64,000 nucleotides of DNA from M55B144 sp964550615. Its GTDB lineage: Bacteria > Bipolaricaulota > Bipolaricaulia > UBA7950 > UBA9294. Within the stretch, counting starts at the first letter, position 1. Each line of letters opens with the position of its first letter. The translations under genes were made by a program, and so were the position numbers. The DNA lies in NCBI GenBank assembly GCA_964550615.1, contig CAZKAB010000006.1, forward strand, positions 1-64,000, read 5' to 3'. Below are positions 6,692-16,164 of this stretch, one piece after another. The notes below the pieces were generated by a model, which did no database searches, had not been told where the DNA came from, and worked only from the letters and a program-made list of their open reading frames with translations.

Positions 6692-9422
6692 AGAAACGGC
6701 AAATGAATTGCTCGGCATCGCCGCACCCGAGAAACGCATCCTCCTATTCGACGGACACTCAATCGCATACCGTTCGTTCTACGCGATTCGCGATCTCACG
6801 ACACGCGCCGGCCTGCCGGTGAATGCGGTATACGGCTTCTGGCGATTTCTAACGAGCATCATGCGTTCGTATCCATCGCAATACGTGGGAGTGGCGTTCG
6901 ACGCCGGTGGAGTGACGTTCAGACACGAACTCTATTCCGACTACAAGGCGAATCGAAAGGAGATGCCGGTCGAGCTCGGGACGCAGCTCCCCCTAATTCA
7001 GGATCTGTTGTCGGCACTGGGAATACAGACGATCTTCGAGGAAGGGGTGGAAGCGGACGACATCCTCGGGAGCATCGCCGTCCAGGCCGAGGGGAAGGAC
7101 GTCCCGGTCTTAATAGTAACGTCGGACAAAGACCTGGCACAGCTAGTAGACGATCACGTGCAACTCGTCCGGCCGAGCGGGCGCGGAGCAGGCGGCGGGG
7201 TGGACGTTATCGATTCGGCTGGAGTAAGAGAATGCTACGGTGTATCCCCCGGGCAGATCGTAGATCTGCTCTCGCTTGTCGGTGACACTTCAGATAATGT
7301 GCCCGGCGTTCCCTCGGTGGGCGCGAAGACTGCGTCCAAGTTGCTTGACGAATACGGATCTCTTGACGAGATCGTTAGACACGTCGATGAATTGAGAAAC
7401 GGAAAGGTGCGCGACAACTTGCGGGAACACGTGCAGGACGCCCTACTCGCACGTCGCCTCGTATCCATCCATTCGGACATCGGCGTGGGCGACGTTCCAC
7501 AGGAATATTCCCTCGGCGCGCCCGATGTCGAACGTCTGCAACAGCTTCTCACACAGCTTGAGTTTGACTCGGTCCTGAAAAGCCTTTCCCTTGCCCCTAC
7601 AAGTGGAGGAAAGAGTGCTCCAACTGATCAGAAGGCTGATTACAAGACGATCTTCACACGGCAAGCTTTGGAAGAACTTGTGCGCGAGGTATCGAACCTT
7701 GATGAGATCGCGATCGATCTTGAAACGACCAGCCTCGATCCGATGCGAGCGCACATCGTCGGCATATCAATCTCACCGCGTCCTTACGTTGGTTACTACA
7801 TCCCGATCGGGCACGACTATCTTGGCGCCCCTGAGCAACTCGATTTGGACATCGTTCTCTCTTTTCTGCGACCGATTATCGAGGGTGAAAGGCCACGCCT
7901 AATCGGACAAAACCTGAAGTACGACCTGATTGTGCTCTGTCGACACTCCCTTGCGCCTTGCGGAGTGAGCTTCGACGCGATGATCGCATCTCACCTCGTT
8001 TCACCGGAAGAACGGCACCACAACCTGGAGCAGATCGCCAAGACGTATCTTGGCTACAATATGCTCTCCTATACCGATGCCTTTGGGAAGAATGGGGAGA
8101 TCGCACAGGCCCCTGTGGACAAAGCGTCATTCTACGCCGCCGAAGACGCCGAGATCGTGTGCCGCGTCAAGGAAACGCTGGTCGACAGTCTGGAAAACGC
8201 CGGCGCTACGCGCCTATTCAACGAGGTGGAGATTCCTCTCATATCCGTACTATCGCGCATGGAACGGCATGGCATTCTCGTTGATCGTGCCATCCTTGCA
8301 AGTCAGGGAAAGGACCTGCACGCGCGACTTGACATCATCGAGAAAGATCTGTTTGAGATGGCGGGAGAGACGTTCAACGCCAATTCGCCCAAGCAGGTGG
8401 CAGAGGTGCTGTTCGATCACCTCGGCCTGCCTGTGATCGAAAAGACGAAGAGCGGCCCATCAACGAGTGCGCGCGTTCTGTCGGAGCTCGCGATTCAACA
8501 CCCCGTACCCGGAAAGCTCATCGAGTATCGCGAATTGCGCAAGCTTCTCACAACATACATCGAACGTCTTCCGGAAGCGATCAACCCCGATACCGGCCGC
8601 ATCCACACATCGTTTCACCAGACATCGACGGCAACCGGAAGACTCTCGTCGTCCGATCCCAATCTGCAGAACATTCCCATAAGAACGGAGATTGGGGAAC
8701 GGATCAGGCGCGCGTTTGTTGCGCCGCCCGGCTCCCGGCTGATCGGAGCGGACTATTCGCAGATCGAGATCCGGCTATTGGCTCATCTTTCCGGCGATGA
8801 AAACTTGATCACGTCATTCGCAGAGGGAAAAGATCTTCACAGCATGACGGCGAGCCGCATCTTCGCCATCCCCGAGGCGGATGTCACTGACAGGCTTCGC
8901 ATTACAGCCAAGCGCATCAACTTCGGAATCATCTACGGAATCAGCCCATTCGGCCTGGCGCGTGACCTTGGTATCTCGCGCGAAGAGGCGCGCGCGTACA
9001 TCGATCGCTTCTTCGCAGCTTATCCGCAAGCGCGCGCTTACATCGACAAGATGGTCGAACAAGCAACGGAGAAGGGGTACGCAGAGACGCTACTGGGGCG
9101 CCGCCGCCCGCTGCCGCAGCTTGCGTCCAAGAATGTCCCGTTGAGGAATTTTGCGAAGCGGAACGCAGTCAACACGCCCATTCAGGGGAGCGCGGCCGAC
9201 CTGATCAAGCTCGCCATGCTTAAGATCGATCGTGAGATAGAGGCGAAGAAACTGAAAGCAAAGATGCTGCTGCAAATCCACGATGAACTCATCTTCGAAG
9301 TAGCGGAGCCGGACTGCGAAGCAGCGATGACCGACATCAAGCTGGCAATGGAAGGCGTCATGGAATTGCGCGTTCCGTTGGAGGTGAAGGTGAAATGCGG
9401 AGACAACTGGAGCCAAATATGA
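6678..9422 (+). CDS. polA: DNA polymerase I with active proofreading domain
   Basis: A 914-residue Pol I from the GTG at 6678, chosen because AAGGAGG sits 3 nt upstream and the family N-terminus (ILLFDGHSIAYRSFYAI) begins soon after; the spacing is tight. Order of domains: 5'-3' nuclease (about 20-290, with ADDILGSIA, TSDKDLAQLV, GDTSDNVPGVP), 3'-5' exonuclease (about 320-510) with intact IDLETTSLDP so proofreading is likely retained, and polymerase (about 540-914) with motif A GADYSQIEIRLLAHLSGD, motif B KRINFGIIYGIS and motif C LQIHDELIFEV. Used in repair and Okazaki fragment maturation. The stop overlaps the next gene's ATG. Confidence 0.97.
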   Translation: MPISKETANELLGIAAPEKRILLFDGHSIAYRSFYAIRDLTTRAGLPVNAVYGFWRFLTSIMRSYPSQYVGVAFDAGGVTFRHELYSDYKANRKEMPVELGTQLPLIQDLLSALGIQTIFEEGVEADDILGSIAVQAEGKDVPVLIVTSDKDLAQLVDDHVQLVRPSGRGAGGGVDVIDSAGVRECYGVSPGQIVDLLSLVGDTSDNVPGVPSVGAKTASKLLDEYGSLDEIVRHVDELRNGKVRDNLREHVQDALLARRLVSIHSDIGVGDVPQEYSLGAPDVERLQQLLTQLEFDSVLKSLSLAPTSGGKSAPTDQKADYKTIFTRQALEELVREVSNLDEIAIDLETTSLDPMRAHIVGISISPRPYVGYYIPIGHDYLGAPEQLDLDIVLSFLRPIIEGERPRLIGQNLKYDLIVLCRHSLAPCGVSFDAMIASHLVSPEERHHNLEQIAKTYLGYNMLSYTDAFGKNGEIAQAPVDKASFYAAEDAEIVCRVKETLVDSLENAGATRLFNEVEIPLISVLSRMERHGILVDRAILASQGKDLHARLDIIEKDLFEMAGETFNANSPKQVAEVLFDHLGLPVIEKTKSGPSTSARVLSELAIQHPVPGKLIEYRELRKLLTTYIERLPEAINPDTGRIHTSFHQTSTATGRLSSSDPNLQNIPIRTEIGERIRRAFVAPPGSRLIGADYSQIEIRLLAHLSGDENLITSFAEGKDLHSMTASRIFAIPEADVTDRLRITAKRINFGIIYGISPFGLARDLGISREEARAYIDRFFAAYPQARAYIDKMVEQATEKGYAETLLGRRRPLPQLASKNVPLRNFAKRNAVNTPIQGSAADLIKLAMLKIDREIEAKKLKAKMLLQIHDELIFEVAEPDCEAAMTDIKLAMEGVMELRVPLEVKVKCGDNWSQI

Positions 9423-9655
9423 AGGAAGGCAAGGTCTTGCGACTAGGTTACTGGTTGATGATCGTCGCCGGATCCCTGTTGGGGGGATCCGCGGCCTATT
9501 TTGTGATCCGAACAATCGCAACCGCCCCCGGGCTGAGCACGTTTTTCAAGGTCGTGATTCTCGTCGGCACCGCCGGGCTACTGATCACGCTTGTTGGCCT
9601 AGTTATCGAACGGAGGAGGGAATCAGATGATCCTGGTGACAACGGAGACAATTGA
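9419..9655 (+). CDS. Small two-helix membrane protein
   Basis: A 78-residue protein from ATG 9419, overlapping the polA stop as ATGA. It has two hydrophobic segments (WLMIVAGSLLGGSAAYFVI and VVILVGTAGLLITLVGLVI) separated by a short loop, then a charged tail ERRRESDDPGDNGDN. No family is recognised. Its 3' end overlaps the start of the UPF0145 gene by 29 nt, so the two may be translated together and possibly act together at the membrane. Confidence 0.7.
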   Translation: MKEGKVLRLGYWLMIVAGSLLGGSAAYFVIRTIATAPGLSTFFKVVILVGTAGLLITLVGLVIERRRESDDPGDNGDN

Positions 9656-9944
9656 AGGACGGAAGATAGAACAAGTGTTCGGCCTAGTACGCGGCAACAC
9701 GATCCGAGCCCGCAATGTGGGCAGAGACATCATGGCCGGATTGAGAAACATCGTCGGGGGCGAGATCAAGGACTACACGCGTATGTTAAGTGACGCCCGT
9801 GATCAGGCGCTCGCACGGATGACAAAAGACGCCGAGGCTCATGGAGCAAACGCCGTAGTTGGGGTTCGGTTCACTACTTCACAGACGATGGCCGGTGCAG
9901 CAGAGATCCTCGCCTACGGAACCGCGGTGCGCCTCAAGGACTGA
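9627..9944 (+). CDS. YbjQ/UPF0145 family protein
   Basis: A 105-residue member of the YbjQ (UPF0145) family: MILVTTETIEGRKI, GLVRGNTIRARNVGRDIM, then helix DQALARMTKDAEAHGANAVVGV and a terminal strand. Family members form pentameric alpha/beta rings; some databases call them heavy-metal-binding, but a function is not established. It is the last gene of the folP-polA run, followed by a hairpin at 9952-9977. Confidence 0.9.
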   Translation: MILVTTETIEGRKIEQVFGLVRGNTIRARNVGRDIMAGLRNIVGGEIKDYTRMLSDARDQALARMTKDAEAHGANAVVGVRFTTSQTMAGAAEILAYGTAVRLKD

Positions 9945-9951
9945 ATCCATA

Positions 9952-9977
9952 CCCGCGATTTGCGCCGTTATCGCGGG
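9952..9977. terminator. Hairpin between convergent genes
   Basis: A perfect 8-bp stem (CCCGCGAT / ATCGCGGG) with a 10-nt loop sits between the UPF0145 gene and the 3' end of pncC. It lacks a long U run on either strand, so it is only a plausible bidirectional terminator. Confidence 0.45.
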
Positions 9978-9979
9978 CG

Positions 9980-10462
9980 TTATCCACCCAATGCTTCAAG
10001 GATCAGTGTGATTGCGGTATCAACGGCCTTCTTCTTGTTCTGGATGCGATCCCCATTCCACTGGTACCGATGCGCGACTACACCGGCATTGGTGGCGAGA
10101 CCTATATAGACTAGCCCGACCGGCTTCTCAGCGGTTCCTCCGCCAGGGCCGGCCAGCCCTGTAATCGCGACGGCGATGTCGCTTGCAAACAGCCGGCGGC
10201 AGCCGGCGGCCATGGCCGTCACTGTCTCTTCGCTGATCACACCGTGTTTCGCAATTACTTCGTGCGGCACACCCAGGATCCGTTCCTTGACGTCGTTCTG
10301 ATAGGCGACCACGCCGCCCCGAAAATACTCGGAAGATCCAGGTATGTCGGTAATCCGGCTCGACATAAGCCCGCCGGTACACGACTCCGCTGCGGAAAGG
10401 GTTAGCTTTCGCTCTGCAAGATCCTTTCCTAGTTGTTCTTCAAGGCTGCCATGCACGCCCAT
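9980..10462 (-). CDS. pncC: Nicotinamide-nucleotide amidase (CinA C-terminal domain)
   Basis: A 160-residue stand-alone CinA C-terminal domain that deamidates NMN to nicotinate mononucleotide in pyridine-nucleotide recycling. Family motifs: LTLSAAESCTGGLMSSRIT, GSSEYFRGGVVAYQN, AVAITGLAGPGGGTAEKPVG. The N-terminal MoCF-like domain of full CinA is absent, as in many PncC proteins. The ATG at 10462 follows GGGAG with short spacing. It lies 32 nt after nth on the same strand, so the two are probably cotranscribed. Confidence 0.92.
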   Translation of the reverse strand: MGVHGSLEEQLGKDLAERKLTLSAAESCTGGLMSSRITDIPGSSEYFRGGVVAYQNDVKERILGVPHEVIAKHGVISEETVTAMAAGCRRLFASDIAVAITGLAGPGGGTAEKPVGLVYIGLATNAGVVAHRYQWNGDRIQNKKKAVDTAITLILEALGG

Positions 10463-10494
10463 TGTCTCCCTTCCCGCATAGTGGAATCATCTGC

Positions 10495-11205
10495 TTATAT
10501 CTTCCCGGTTCGGGGTCGAGAAGGCAACGCCTGTTTCGTCTCTATCTCTTCAGCATAATACGCGCATCTTTCACTGAGTGGACAACGATGGCACTCCGGC
10601 CGACGCGGATGACAGATCTCTCGCCCAAGACGGATCAGCTGAAGATGCAGCCTTCTCATGAGCGCGGGATCGGGGGGAAGGAGTGCATTCATTCTCGCAT
10701 GCGGATCTTCATTTGGGGCAACGATCCCGATCCGCCGTATGATTCGTCTGATATGTGTGTCGACAGGGAAGTATGGCTTGTCAAACGAGAACAAGAGTAC
10801 AATGCCCGCGGTCTTGTTCCCGATTCCGGGTGAGGCGAGCAGCCAAGTCAGCGCCGCGTACAACGATAGGCCATCAAGAAACGAGAGATCGAGAGATCCA
10901 CGCTCGTGCATGATTCTCTCAAGGACCTGCTTGATCCGAGATGCTTTCTGTCGATGCAGTCCGCCGATCCTGATCGCTTGTGCAATCTCCTCCACTGGCG
11001 CGTCGTTCACCGCAGCGAGGCTTCCGAATCGAGCGACGAGGGACGCATAAGCGCGATCACGGTTTGAGTCGTTCGTGTTCTGGGAGAGGATTGTTCCAAT
11101 CAACGTCTCGAGTGGATTGTGCGCGACTGCCTCGACTTTGCCGTAGAGCTTCAGCAGCTGATTCGCGATCCACGCTGTTCTGTTTTCCGCATCCATCTTC
11201 GACAC
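10495..11205 (-). CDS. nth: Endonuclease III (HhH-GPD DNA glycosylase/AP lyase)
   Basis: A 236-residue endonuclease III that removes oxidised pyrimidines and nicks abasic sites. The helix-hairpin-helix LLASPGIGNKTAGIVLLFSF carries the catalytic Lys, and PVDTHIRRI carries the Asp. The C-terminal 4Fe-4S loop is complete: C-x6-C-x2-C-x5-C within ICHPRRPECHRCPLSERCAY. Slightly longer than the E. coli enzyme (211 aa) because of a tail rich in Lys/Arg. First of an nth-pncC pair. Confidence 0.94.
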   Translation of the reverse strand: MSKMDAENRTAWIANQLLKLYGKVEAVAHNPLETLIGTILSQNTNDSNRDRAYASLVARFGSLAAVNDAPVEEIAQAIRIGGLHRQKASRIKQVLERIMHERGSLDLSFLDGLSLYAALTWLLASPGIGNKTAGIVLLFSFDKPYFPVDTHIRRIIRRIGIVAPNEDPHARMNALLPPDPALMRRLHLQLIRLGREICHPRRPECHRCPLSERCAYYAEEIETKQALPSRPRTGKI

Positions 11206-11314
11206 TGAGCATAGGGGACTCTGTTACATACTTCAATCGGCGTATGACATGTTCTGCAAGCACATCTGGATTGGCGGAAGCGTTGGCGCTACGATTCCAA
11301 GAAAGGAGGATGAG

Positions 11315-11728
11315 ATGATATCGATAGAGAAGAATGGAAAAGTGATGCTGCGCCTCAAGGATGGCGAGGAGTTGATGCAGGGACTGAAAGGTCTTTCGAT
11401 CGATTCCGGCGCTATCTTCTGCGGGGTGGGGATGCTGCGCGAACTCGAACTCGGCTATTGGAATGGAAGCGAGTACGAGATCGAACGCATCGCCGAGCCG
11501 GTGGAGCTTCTCAGTCTGCAGGGAAATTTCGCACGTCATGAATCAGAGGTGGTCGTTCACTGCCATGTTGCAGTCGCAAAGCGCGGCGGTGCTGCGCTTG
11601 GGGGGCACGTGCTGAAGGCAACCGTGCACAACACAGCCGAGATTGTCATCGATCTTCTCAACGGGATTATCCTCACACGCAAGCTGGAAGATAACGGCTT
11701 GGCTGGTCTCTACCCGCAGGTCAGCTGA
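11315..11728 (+). CDS. PD1-like/DUF296 DNA-binding protein
   Basis: A 137-residue protein of the PPC/DUF296 family (plants and prokaryotes conserved, PD1-like DNA-binding). Features: LRLKDGEELMQGLKGL, GAIFCGVGMLRELELGYW, then a histidine-rich metal-site region HESEVVVHCHVAVAKRG and GGHVLKATVHNTAEIVI. Bacterial members are trimeric, metal-binding proteins of uncertain role. ATG 11315 is chosen for the perfect AAAGGAGG at 5-nt spacing; a longer frame upstream lacks family similarity. Single-gene unit, overlapping the 3' end of fmt by 8 nt. Confidence 0.88.
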   Translation: MISIEKNGKVMLRLKDGEELMQGLKGLSIDSGAIFCGVGMLRELELGYWNGSEYEIERIAEPVELLSLQGNFARHESEVVVHCHVAVAKRGGAALGGHVLKATVHNTAEIVIDLLNGIILTRKLEDNGLAGLYPQVS

Positions 11729-12644
11729 AGGAAGTCACCCCGCGGAGACCGTTCAGAAACGCACTTCCGTTTGTGCGCGGCCGGCATTCACGTTGGATTT
11801 CCAGGATTTCAAGAAGCTCATCGCGTGTTGCCACAAGCAACCGCCCGGTCTCAGGGACGGCGATCGCTCCTGGTGACAGATCTCCGCGTCCGACGCCCGA
11901 TAGCGCAGTGCGATGCAACTTGATCAGTCTTTCATCACAATGCGTGAATGCGCCCGGCCACGGATTCGCCCCTCGCACCAAGTTGTGAACCTCACGCGCG
12001 GTTGCCGACCAGTTGATCGTTCCATCCGCGCACGAAAGCGTGGGGGCAAGAGTGGCATCCTCCTCGCACTGCGGCGTGGGTTGCAGAGATCGGTCGGCCA
12101 ATCCGCAAAGCGTATCGACAATCGCCTCAGCGCCGAGCTTTGCCAACCTATCGTGCAACTCTCCCGCAGTTTCATCCGGTCCGATCGCGCATTCGCGCTT
12201 TAACAGAACCATTCCCGTATCCATTCCCTTGTCTATGAGAAACGTGGTAACGCCGGTCTCCGTATCGCCTCGGATGATCGCCCAGTTGATCGGCGCTGCT
12301 CCCCGAAGTCGCGGGAGGAGAGAGGCGTGAATGTTGATCGTTCCCAGCGGCGGAAGCGCGAACACCCGTTCACTGAGGAATTGGCCGTAGGAGGCAACAA
12401 CGATTGCGTCCGGAGCTGCGTCGTGCAATAGCCCTATCCCATCCGGATTGTTGATGCGCTCGGGCTGGGCGAGCGGCAGGTTAAGGTGGATGGCCGCTTC
12501 CTTGACAGCCGACGCTCTTGGCTCACGCTTGCGGCCGGCCGGCCGGTCCGGTTGGGTGATGACTAGAACCACATCATGCGCCTCGGCAAGCGCGGTTAGC
12601 GCTGGAACAGCAAATGATGACGTACCGAGAAAGACGAGCCTCAC
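11721..12644 (-). CDS. fmt: Methionyl-tRNA formyltransferase
   Basis: A 307-residue enzyme that formylates initiator Met-tRNA with 10-formyl-THF. N-terminal Rossmann part MRLVFLGTSSFAVPAL, formyl-transfer motif INIHASLLPRLRGAAPINWAI with the catalytic His and downstream GVTTFLIDKGMDTG, and the C-terminal tRNA-binding domain GTINWSATAREVHNLVRG. Its ATG overlaps the def stop in ATGA form, the usual def-fmt pair. Confidence 0.96.
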   Translation of the reverse strand: MRLVFLGTSSFAVPALTALAEAHDVVLVITQPDRPAGRKREPRASAVKEAAIHLNLPLAQPERINNPDGIGLLHDAAPDAIVVASYGQFLSERVFALPPLGTINIHASLLPRLRGAAPINWAIIRGDTETGVTTFLIDKGMDTGMVLLKRECAIGPDETAGELHDRLAKLGAEAIVDTLCGLADRSLQPTPQCEEDATLAPTLSCADGTINWSATAREVHNLVRGANPWPGAFTHCDERLIKLHRTALSGVGRGDLSPGAIAVPETGRLLVATRDELLEILEIQRECRPRTNGSAFLNGLRGVTSFS

Positions 12645-13138
12645 TCGTCCTTCTCCTTCTGCTTGCGGCGGTATTCGGCAAGAATGTTTCTTCGTTTTGC
12701 AGCCCCGAGGTGGTCGATGAACAGAACACCGTCCAGATGGTCTATCTCATGCTGAATCGCCCGTGCCATCAAGCCGTCGCCTTCGATGTCGATCGTCTTC
12801 CCATCAAGGTCCAATCCGCGCACATGCGTCCGCAGCATGCGCGTTACCTCGGCGTCGACTCCCGGGATGCTCAAGCACCCCTCGAGAATTTCTTCCGATT
12901 CATCGGATGACTCAACGATCTCAGGATTGATGAGGATGTGAAACTGCCCGTTGAGGTCGAGCACTATGATTCTCTTCGATAACCCGATTTGGGGAGCGGC
13001 AAGGCCGACCCCGTTGGCTCGGATCATCGCCTCCACCATTGCTTCACACTCTTGCTTCGTCTTGCTATCGATCCGGGTGACGGTTTGTGCCTTCTTCCGA
13101 AGCACCGGATCGCCGTATGTTCTGATCACAACGCTCAT
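12641..13138 (-). CDS. def: Peptide deformylase
   Basis: A 165-residue metalloprotease removing the N-formyl group from new proteins. The three motifs are intact: GVGLAAPQIG, EGCLSIPG with the metal-binding Cys, and QHEIDHLDG with both His and the catalytic Glu. Translationally coupled to fmt. The ATG at 13138 faces the recG start, so the two are divergent with under 50 nt between them. Confidence 0.96.
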   Translation of the reverse strand: MSVVIRTYGDPVLRKKAQTVTRIDSKTKQECEAMVEAMIRANGVGLAAPQIGLSKRIIVLDLNGQFHILINPEIVESSDESEEILEGCLSIPGVDAEVTRMLRTHVRGLDLDGKTIDIEGDGLMARAIQHEIDHLDGVLFIDHLGAAKRRNILAEYRRKQKEKDE

Positions 13139-13182
13139 TTCCCTTGTTTTGGAGTACTTGCGATTATATAGTAACCATCGGG

Positions 13183-15450
13183 ATGCAACAAGAAGACGGG
13201 ATTACAATCGATCAACTCGCCAAGGTCTTTCGGCTGGAGCAGACACGGGGGTTCAACGATAACGCCATTACATGTGGCCTGGAGGAGTTTGTCCGCCGAC
13301 ACTTGTCAGGAGCGCTTCCGATTGTCGTCGGTTATCAGGAGAAGGAGCACTTCGAACGGCAACGCGCAATAGGCGGATTGCTCCAGTACCTAGAGGATGG
13401 CACAACGGATGCTGCCAAGATGGCAAAGCCGGAGGATCTCTTCCTGCCGATCAGCAATGCCCGCGGAGTCGGCGGCAAGCGCGCCGCGCGTCTGGAAAAA
13501 CTCGGTATAGTCACAATTGAGGACCTGCTAACATACCTTCCCCGCGCGCTTGAAGACCGGACCCAATACAAAGAGATCGGACGTCTGCGCCGTGGAGAGT
13601 CGGTTTCGGTGCGGGCACGGATCAGCGGGGTCGATCAATCGCGCATAAGCAAGCGAACTACCTTGGTACGGGCGACGCTGGCAGATGGCACGGGCTTTCT
13701 GTATGCCACGTGGTTCAACCAGCCGTGGCTTGCCGATCAGTTGAGGGTCGGCGAAGAGATCGACGCATATGGCAAGATAGAACAGCACTACGGCCGCCTC
13801 CAGATCTCTTCACCCGTCTGGGAGCCGGCGTGCGAGATGACGGAGATCGGAAGGCTTGTTCCCATCTACCCTGCGGCAGAAGGCGTAAGCGATCGTTTCA
13901 TACGCTCGTTGATAGCGCGAAACCTGCCCGCATATGAAAGCGCGTTTCAAGAGTTCATTCCGAAGACTATTCGAGACGAACACCGCCTGCTCTGCAAGTC
14001 GGAGGCAATCCACATGCTTCACTTCCCGCGCGACGTGAACTCGTTCGAGCACGCCCGGCGGAGCCTTGCCTTCGAAGAGCTCTTTCTCCTGCAGATTGGC
14101 ATGAGCGAGCACTCCCATGCTCTTTCGGGGAGGTCTCATGTGGGACAGGGAGCGCTCATGGACACGTTTATCGCCCGTCTTCCGTTCCGTCTCACAAAGG
14201 CGCAGCAGCAATCGGTGCGAGAGATCGTTACGGATCTTGGATCGGAGAGGCGGATGATGCGCTTGTTGCAAGGAGACGTTGGTTCTGGCAAGACGATCGT
14301 CGCGCTGGTCTCCGCTTTGGCCGCGATTGAAGCGGCCTATCAAGTAGCCGTAATGGTCCCGACTGAGATCCTCGCCGAACAGCATGGCCTGAGCATTCAG
14401 GAACTACTGGCTGGCTTGCCGGTATCGGTGTCGGTGCTGACGAGCGACACAAAGGACAAAGATGAATTGAAGCAGGCGATATCGGACGGCTCGATAGACC
14501 TGATCATCGGAACTCACGCACTCATCGAAGAGGACGTCAAGTTCCATGCTCTCGGTCTTGTGATCATCGACGAACAGCATCGCTTCGGCGTCGTTCAGCG
14601 ATCGCTGATCGAGAACAAGGATGATGACGTCGATCTCCTTGTTATGAGCGCTACTCCAATCCCGCGTACGATAGCGCTGACACTATATGGAGAGTTTGAG
14701 ATATCTCTCATCGACGAGATGCCTTGCGGGTCAAGAGACATCCACACCATCTGCATTGCCGAGACCAGGCGTGATGAAGTCTATCAGGACGTAGAGCGCC
14801 GCCTTGAGGCGGGGGAGAAGGGATACGTGGTCCTGCCATTGGTAGAGGAGTCGGAGAAGCTGGATTTGAAGGCGGCGACGCAGGTCGCGCGGGAGCTCTC
14901 ATCTACGTTCTCCCGCTTCGGAATCGGGCTGATTCACGGGCGTCTTTCCTCAGCGGACAAACAGGCGGCGATGAAAGACTTCGTCACAGACCGGGTTCGG
15001 TTGCTGGTTGCAACGACTGTGATCGAGGTGGGAATAGATATTCCCGATGCCACGTTCATGGTGATCGAGCATGCGGAGCGTTTCGGGCTTTCGCAGCTGC
15101 ATCAGTTGCGCGGGCGAATCGGCCGCTCCGGGCAGCGGGCGACTTGTTATGCTGTCGCCGAGGCAAGGACTGAGGATGCCGAGCAGCGCCTAGCCGCCTT
15201 CTCCGAATATGATGACGGCTTCTCGATTGCCGAAGCGGACCTCTTGATTAGGGGGCCGGGAGACCTTCTCGGAACAAGGCAACATGGATTCTTGAGCAAA
15301 CTGCGTGCCGTAGATCTCATGAGGGATATTGACGTGATGAAAAAAGCGCGACAGGCAGCGCACACGCTTCTTGAAGATGGAGCATCAGCCTCTCTCAGCG
15401 TGGAGGCACACCGCCGATTCGGCGATGTGTTCCAATGGCTGCAGGTATGA
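13183..15450 (+). CDS. recG: ATP-dependent DNA helicase RecG
   Basis: A 755-residue helicase that regresses stalled forks and branch-migrates junctions. An N-terminal helical region (1-110) precedes the helix-hairpin GVGGKRAARLEKLGI and OB/wedge domain (about 120-260). Helicase motifs: Walker A LQGDVGSGKTIVA, DEQH-type box IIDEQHRFGVVQR, motif III VMSATPIPRTIA, motif IV-VI region with VEVGIDIPDATFMVIEHAERFG and QLRGRIGRSGQ. ATG 13183 is preferred; a TTG 39 nt upstream is open but has no ribosome site. Convergent with pyrH. Confidence 0.95.
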   Translation: MQQEDGITIDQLAKVFRLEQTRGFNDNAITCGLEEFVRRHLSGALPIVVGYQEKEHFERQRAIGGLLQYLEDGTTDAAKMAKPEDLFLPISNARGVGGKRAARLEKLGIVTIEDLLTYLPRALEDRTQYKEIGRLRRGESVSVRARISGVDQSRISKRTTLVRATLADGTGFLYATWFNQPWLADQLRVGEEIDAYGKIEQHYGRLQISSPVWEPACEMTEIGRLVPIYPAAEGVSDRFIRSLIARNLPAYESAFQEFIPKTIRDEHRLLCKSEAIHMLHFPRDVNSFEHARRSLAFEELFLLQIGMSEHSHALSGRSHVGQGALMDTFIARLPFRLTKAQQQSVREIVTDLGSERRMMRLLQGDVGSGKTIVALVSALAAIEAAYQVAVMVPTEILAEQHGLSIQELLAGLPVSVSVLTSDTKDKDELKQAISDGSIDLIIGTHALIEEDVKFHALGLVIIDEQHRFGVVQRSLIENKDDDVDLLVMSATPIPRTIALTLYGEFEISLIDEMPCGSRDIHTICIAETRRDEVYQDVERRLEAGEKGYVVLPLVEESEKLDLKAATQVARELSSTFSRFGIGLIHGRLSSADKQAAMKDFVTDRVRLLVATTVIEVGIDIPDATFMVIEHAERFGLSQLHQLRGRIGRSGQRATCYAVAEARTEDAEQRLAAFSEYDDGFSIAEADLLIRGPGDLLGTRQHGFLSKLRAVDLMRDIDVMKKARQAAHTLLEDGASASLSVEAHRRFGDVFQWLQV

Positions 15451-15474
15451 GACACGACGCTGCTCGGATGGATC

Positions 15475-16164
15475 TCAATGGATGAGTGTCCCGACCTTTT
15501 TCCCTGTCGTGATTCTGACTAATGCATCGCTATCCGAGAAGTCAAACACGATGATGGGAATGGCGTTCTCTCGGCAGATCTCCACCGCTACCTGATCCAT
15601 CACCCCGTATCGGGCGGCGAGGAAAGAATCATATGAGAGTTCCTCGATGAGGCGGGAAGCTGTCTCCGTGGCCGGATCGCTGTCGAACACACCGGCCACG
15701 TTTGAACCTTTGGCGAGCAGATCGGCGCCAATTGAAACAGCGCGTACGGCGGCGGCGGTGTCGGTAGTGACAAGCGGGTTTCCTGTTCCGCCGGCGAAAA
15801 TGACGATCCTCCCTTCAGCGAGCGCCTTGCGCGCCTTGAGCGGAGATACCGGATCGGTTAGCTCGGTTGTTATTGCGGATTGAACGAGCGTATCCCGCCC
15901 TGCTCTCTCCAGATATGCCGCAAGTGCGAGCCCGTTGAGCACCGTGGCGAGCATTCCCAGTGAATCAGCATCGATACGGTCAAGCCAAGGGCTCCGCGAT
16001 CCACGGATAATGTTGCCGCCGCCGATAACTATCCCGATCTCAACGCCGGTGAGAGCAACAATCCGATCTGTAATACTCCGAAGTGATTGAGGAGAGAACG
16101 CGCCTTCTTCTCCAGCGAACGCCTCACCGCTCAGCTTAAGAAGAAGGCGCGCGGGGGGCTTCAT
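15475..16164 (-). CDS. pyrH: Uridylate kinase
   Basis: A 229-residue UMP kinase of the amino-acid-kinase fold: LLLKLSGEAF near the start, GIVIGGGNIIRGS, the ADSLGMLATVLNGLAL segment and the GTGNPLVTTDTAAAVRA loop. It makes UDP from UMP and is a hexamer in bacteria. The start overlaps the tsf stop (ATGA). Order rpsB-tsf-pyrH is classic, but frr, normally next, is absent; recG lies convergently instead. Confidence 0.95.
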   Translation of the reverse strand: MKPPARLLLKLSGEAFAGEEGAFSPQSLRSITDRIVALTGVEIGIVIGGGNIIRGSRSPWLDRIDADSLGMLATVLNGLALAAYLERAGRDTLVQSAITTELTDPVSPLKARKALAEGRIVIFAGGTGNPLVTTDTAAAVRAVSIGADLLAKGSNVAGVFDSDPATETASRLIEELSYDSFLAARYGVMDQVAVEICRENAIPIIVFDFSDSDALVRITTGKKVGTLIH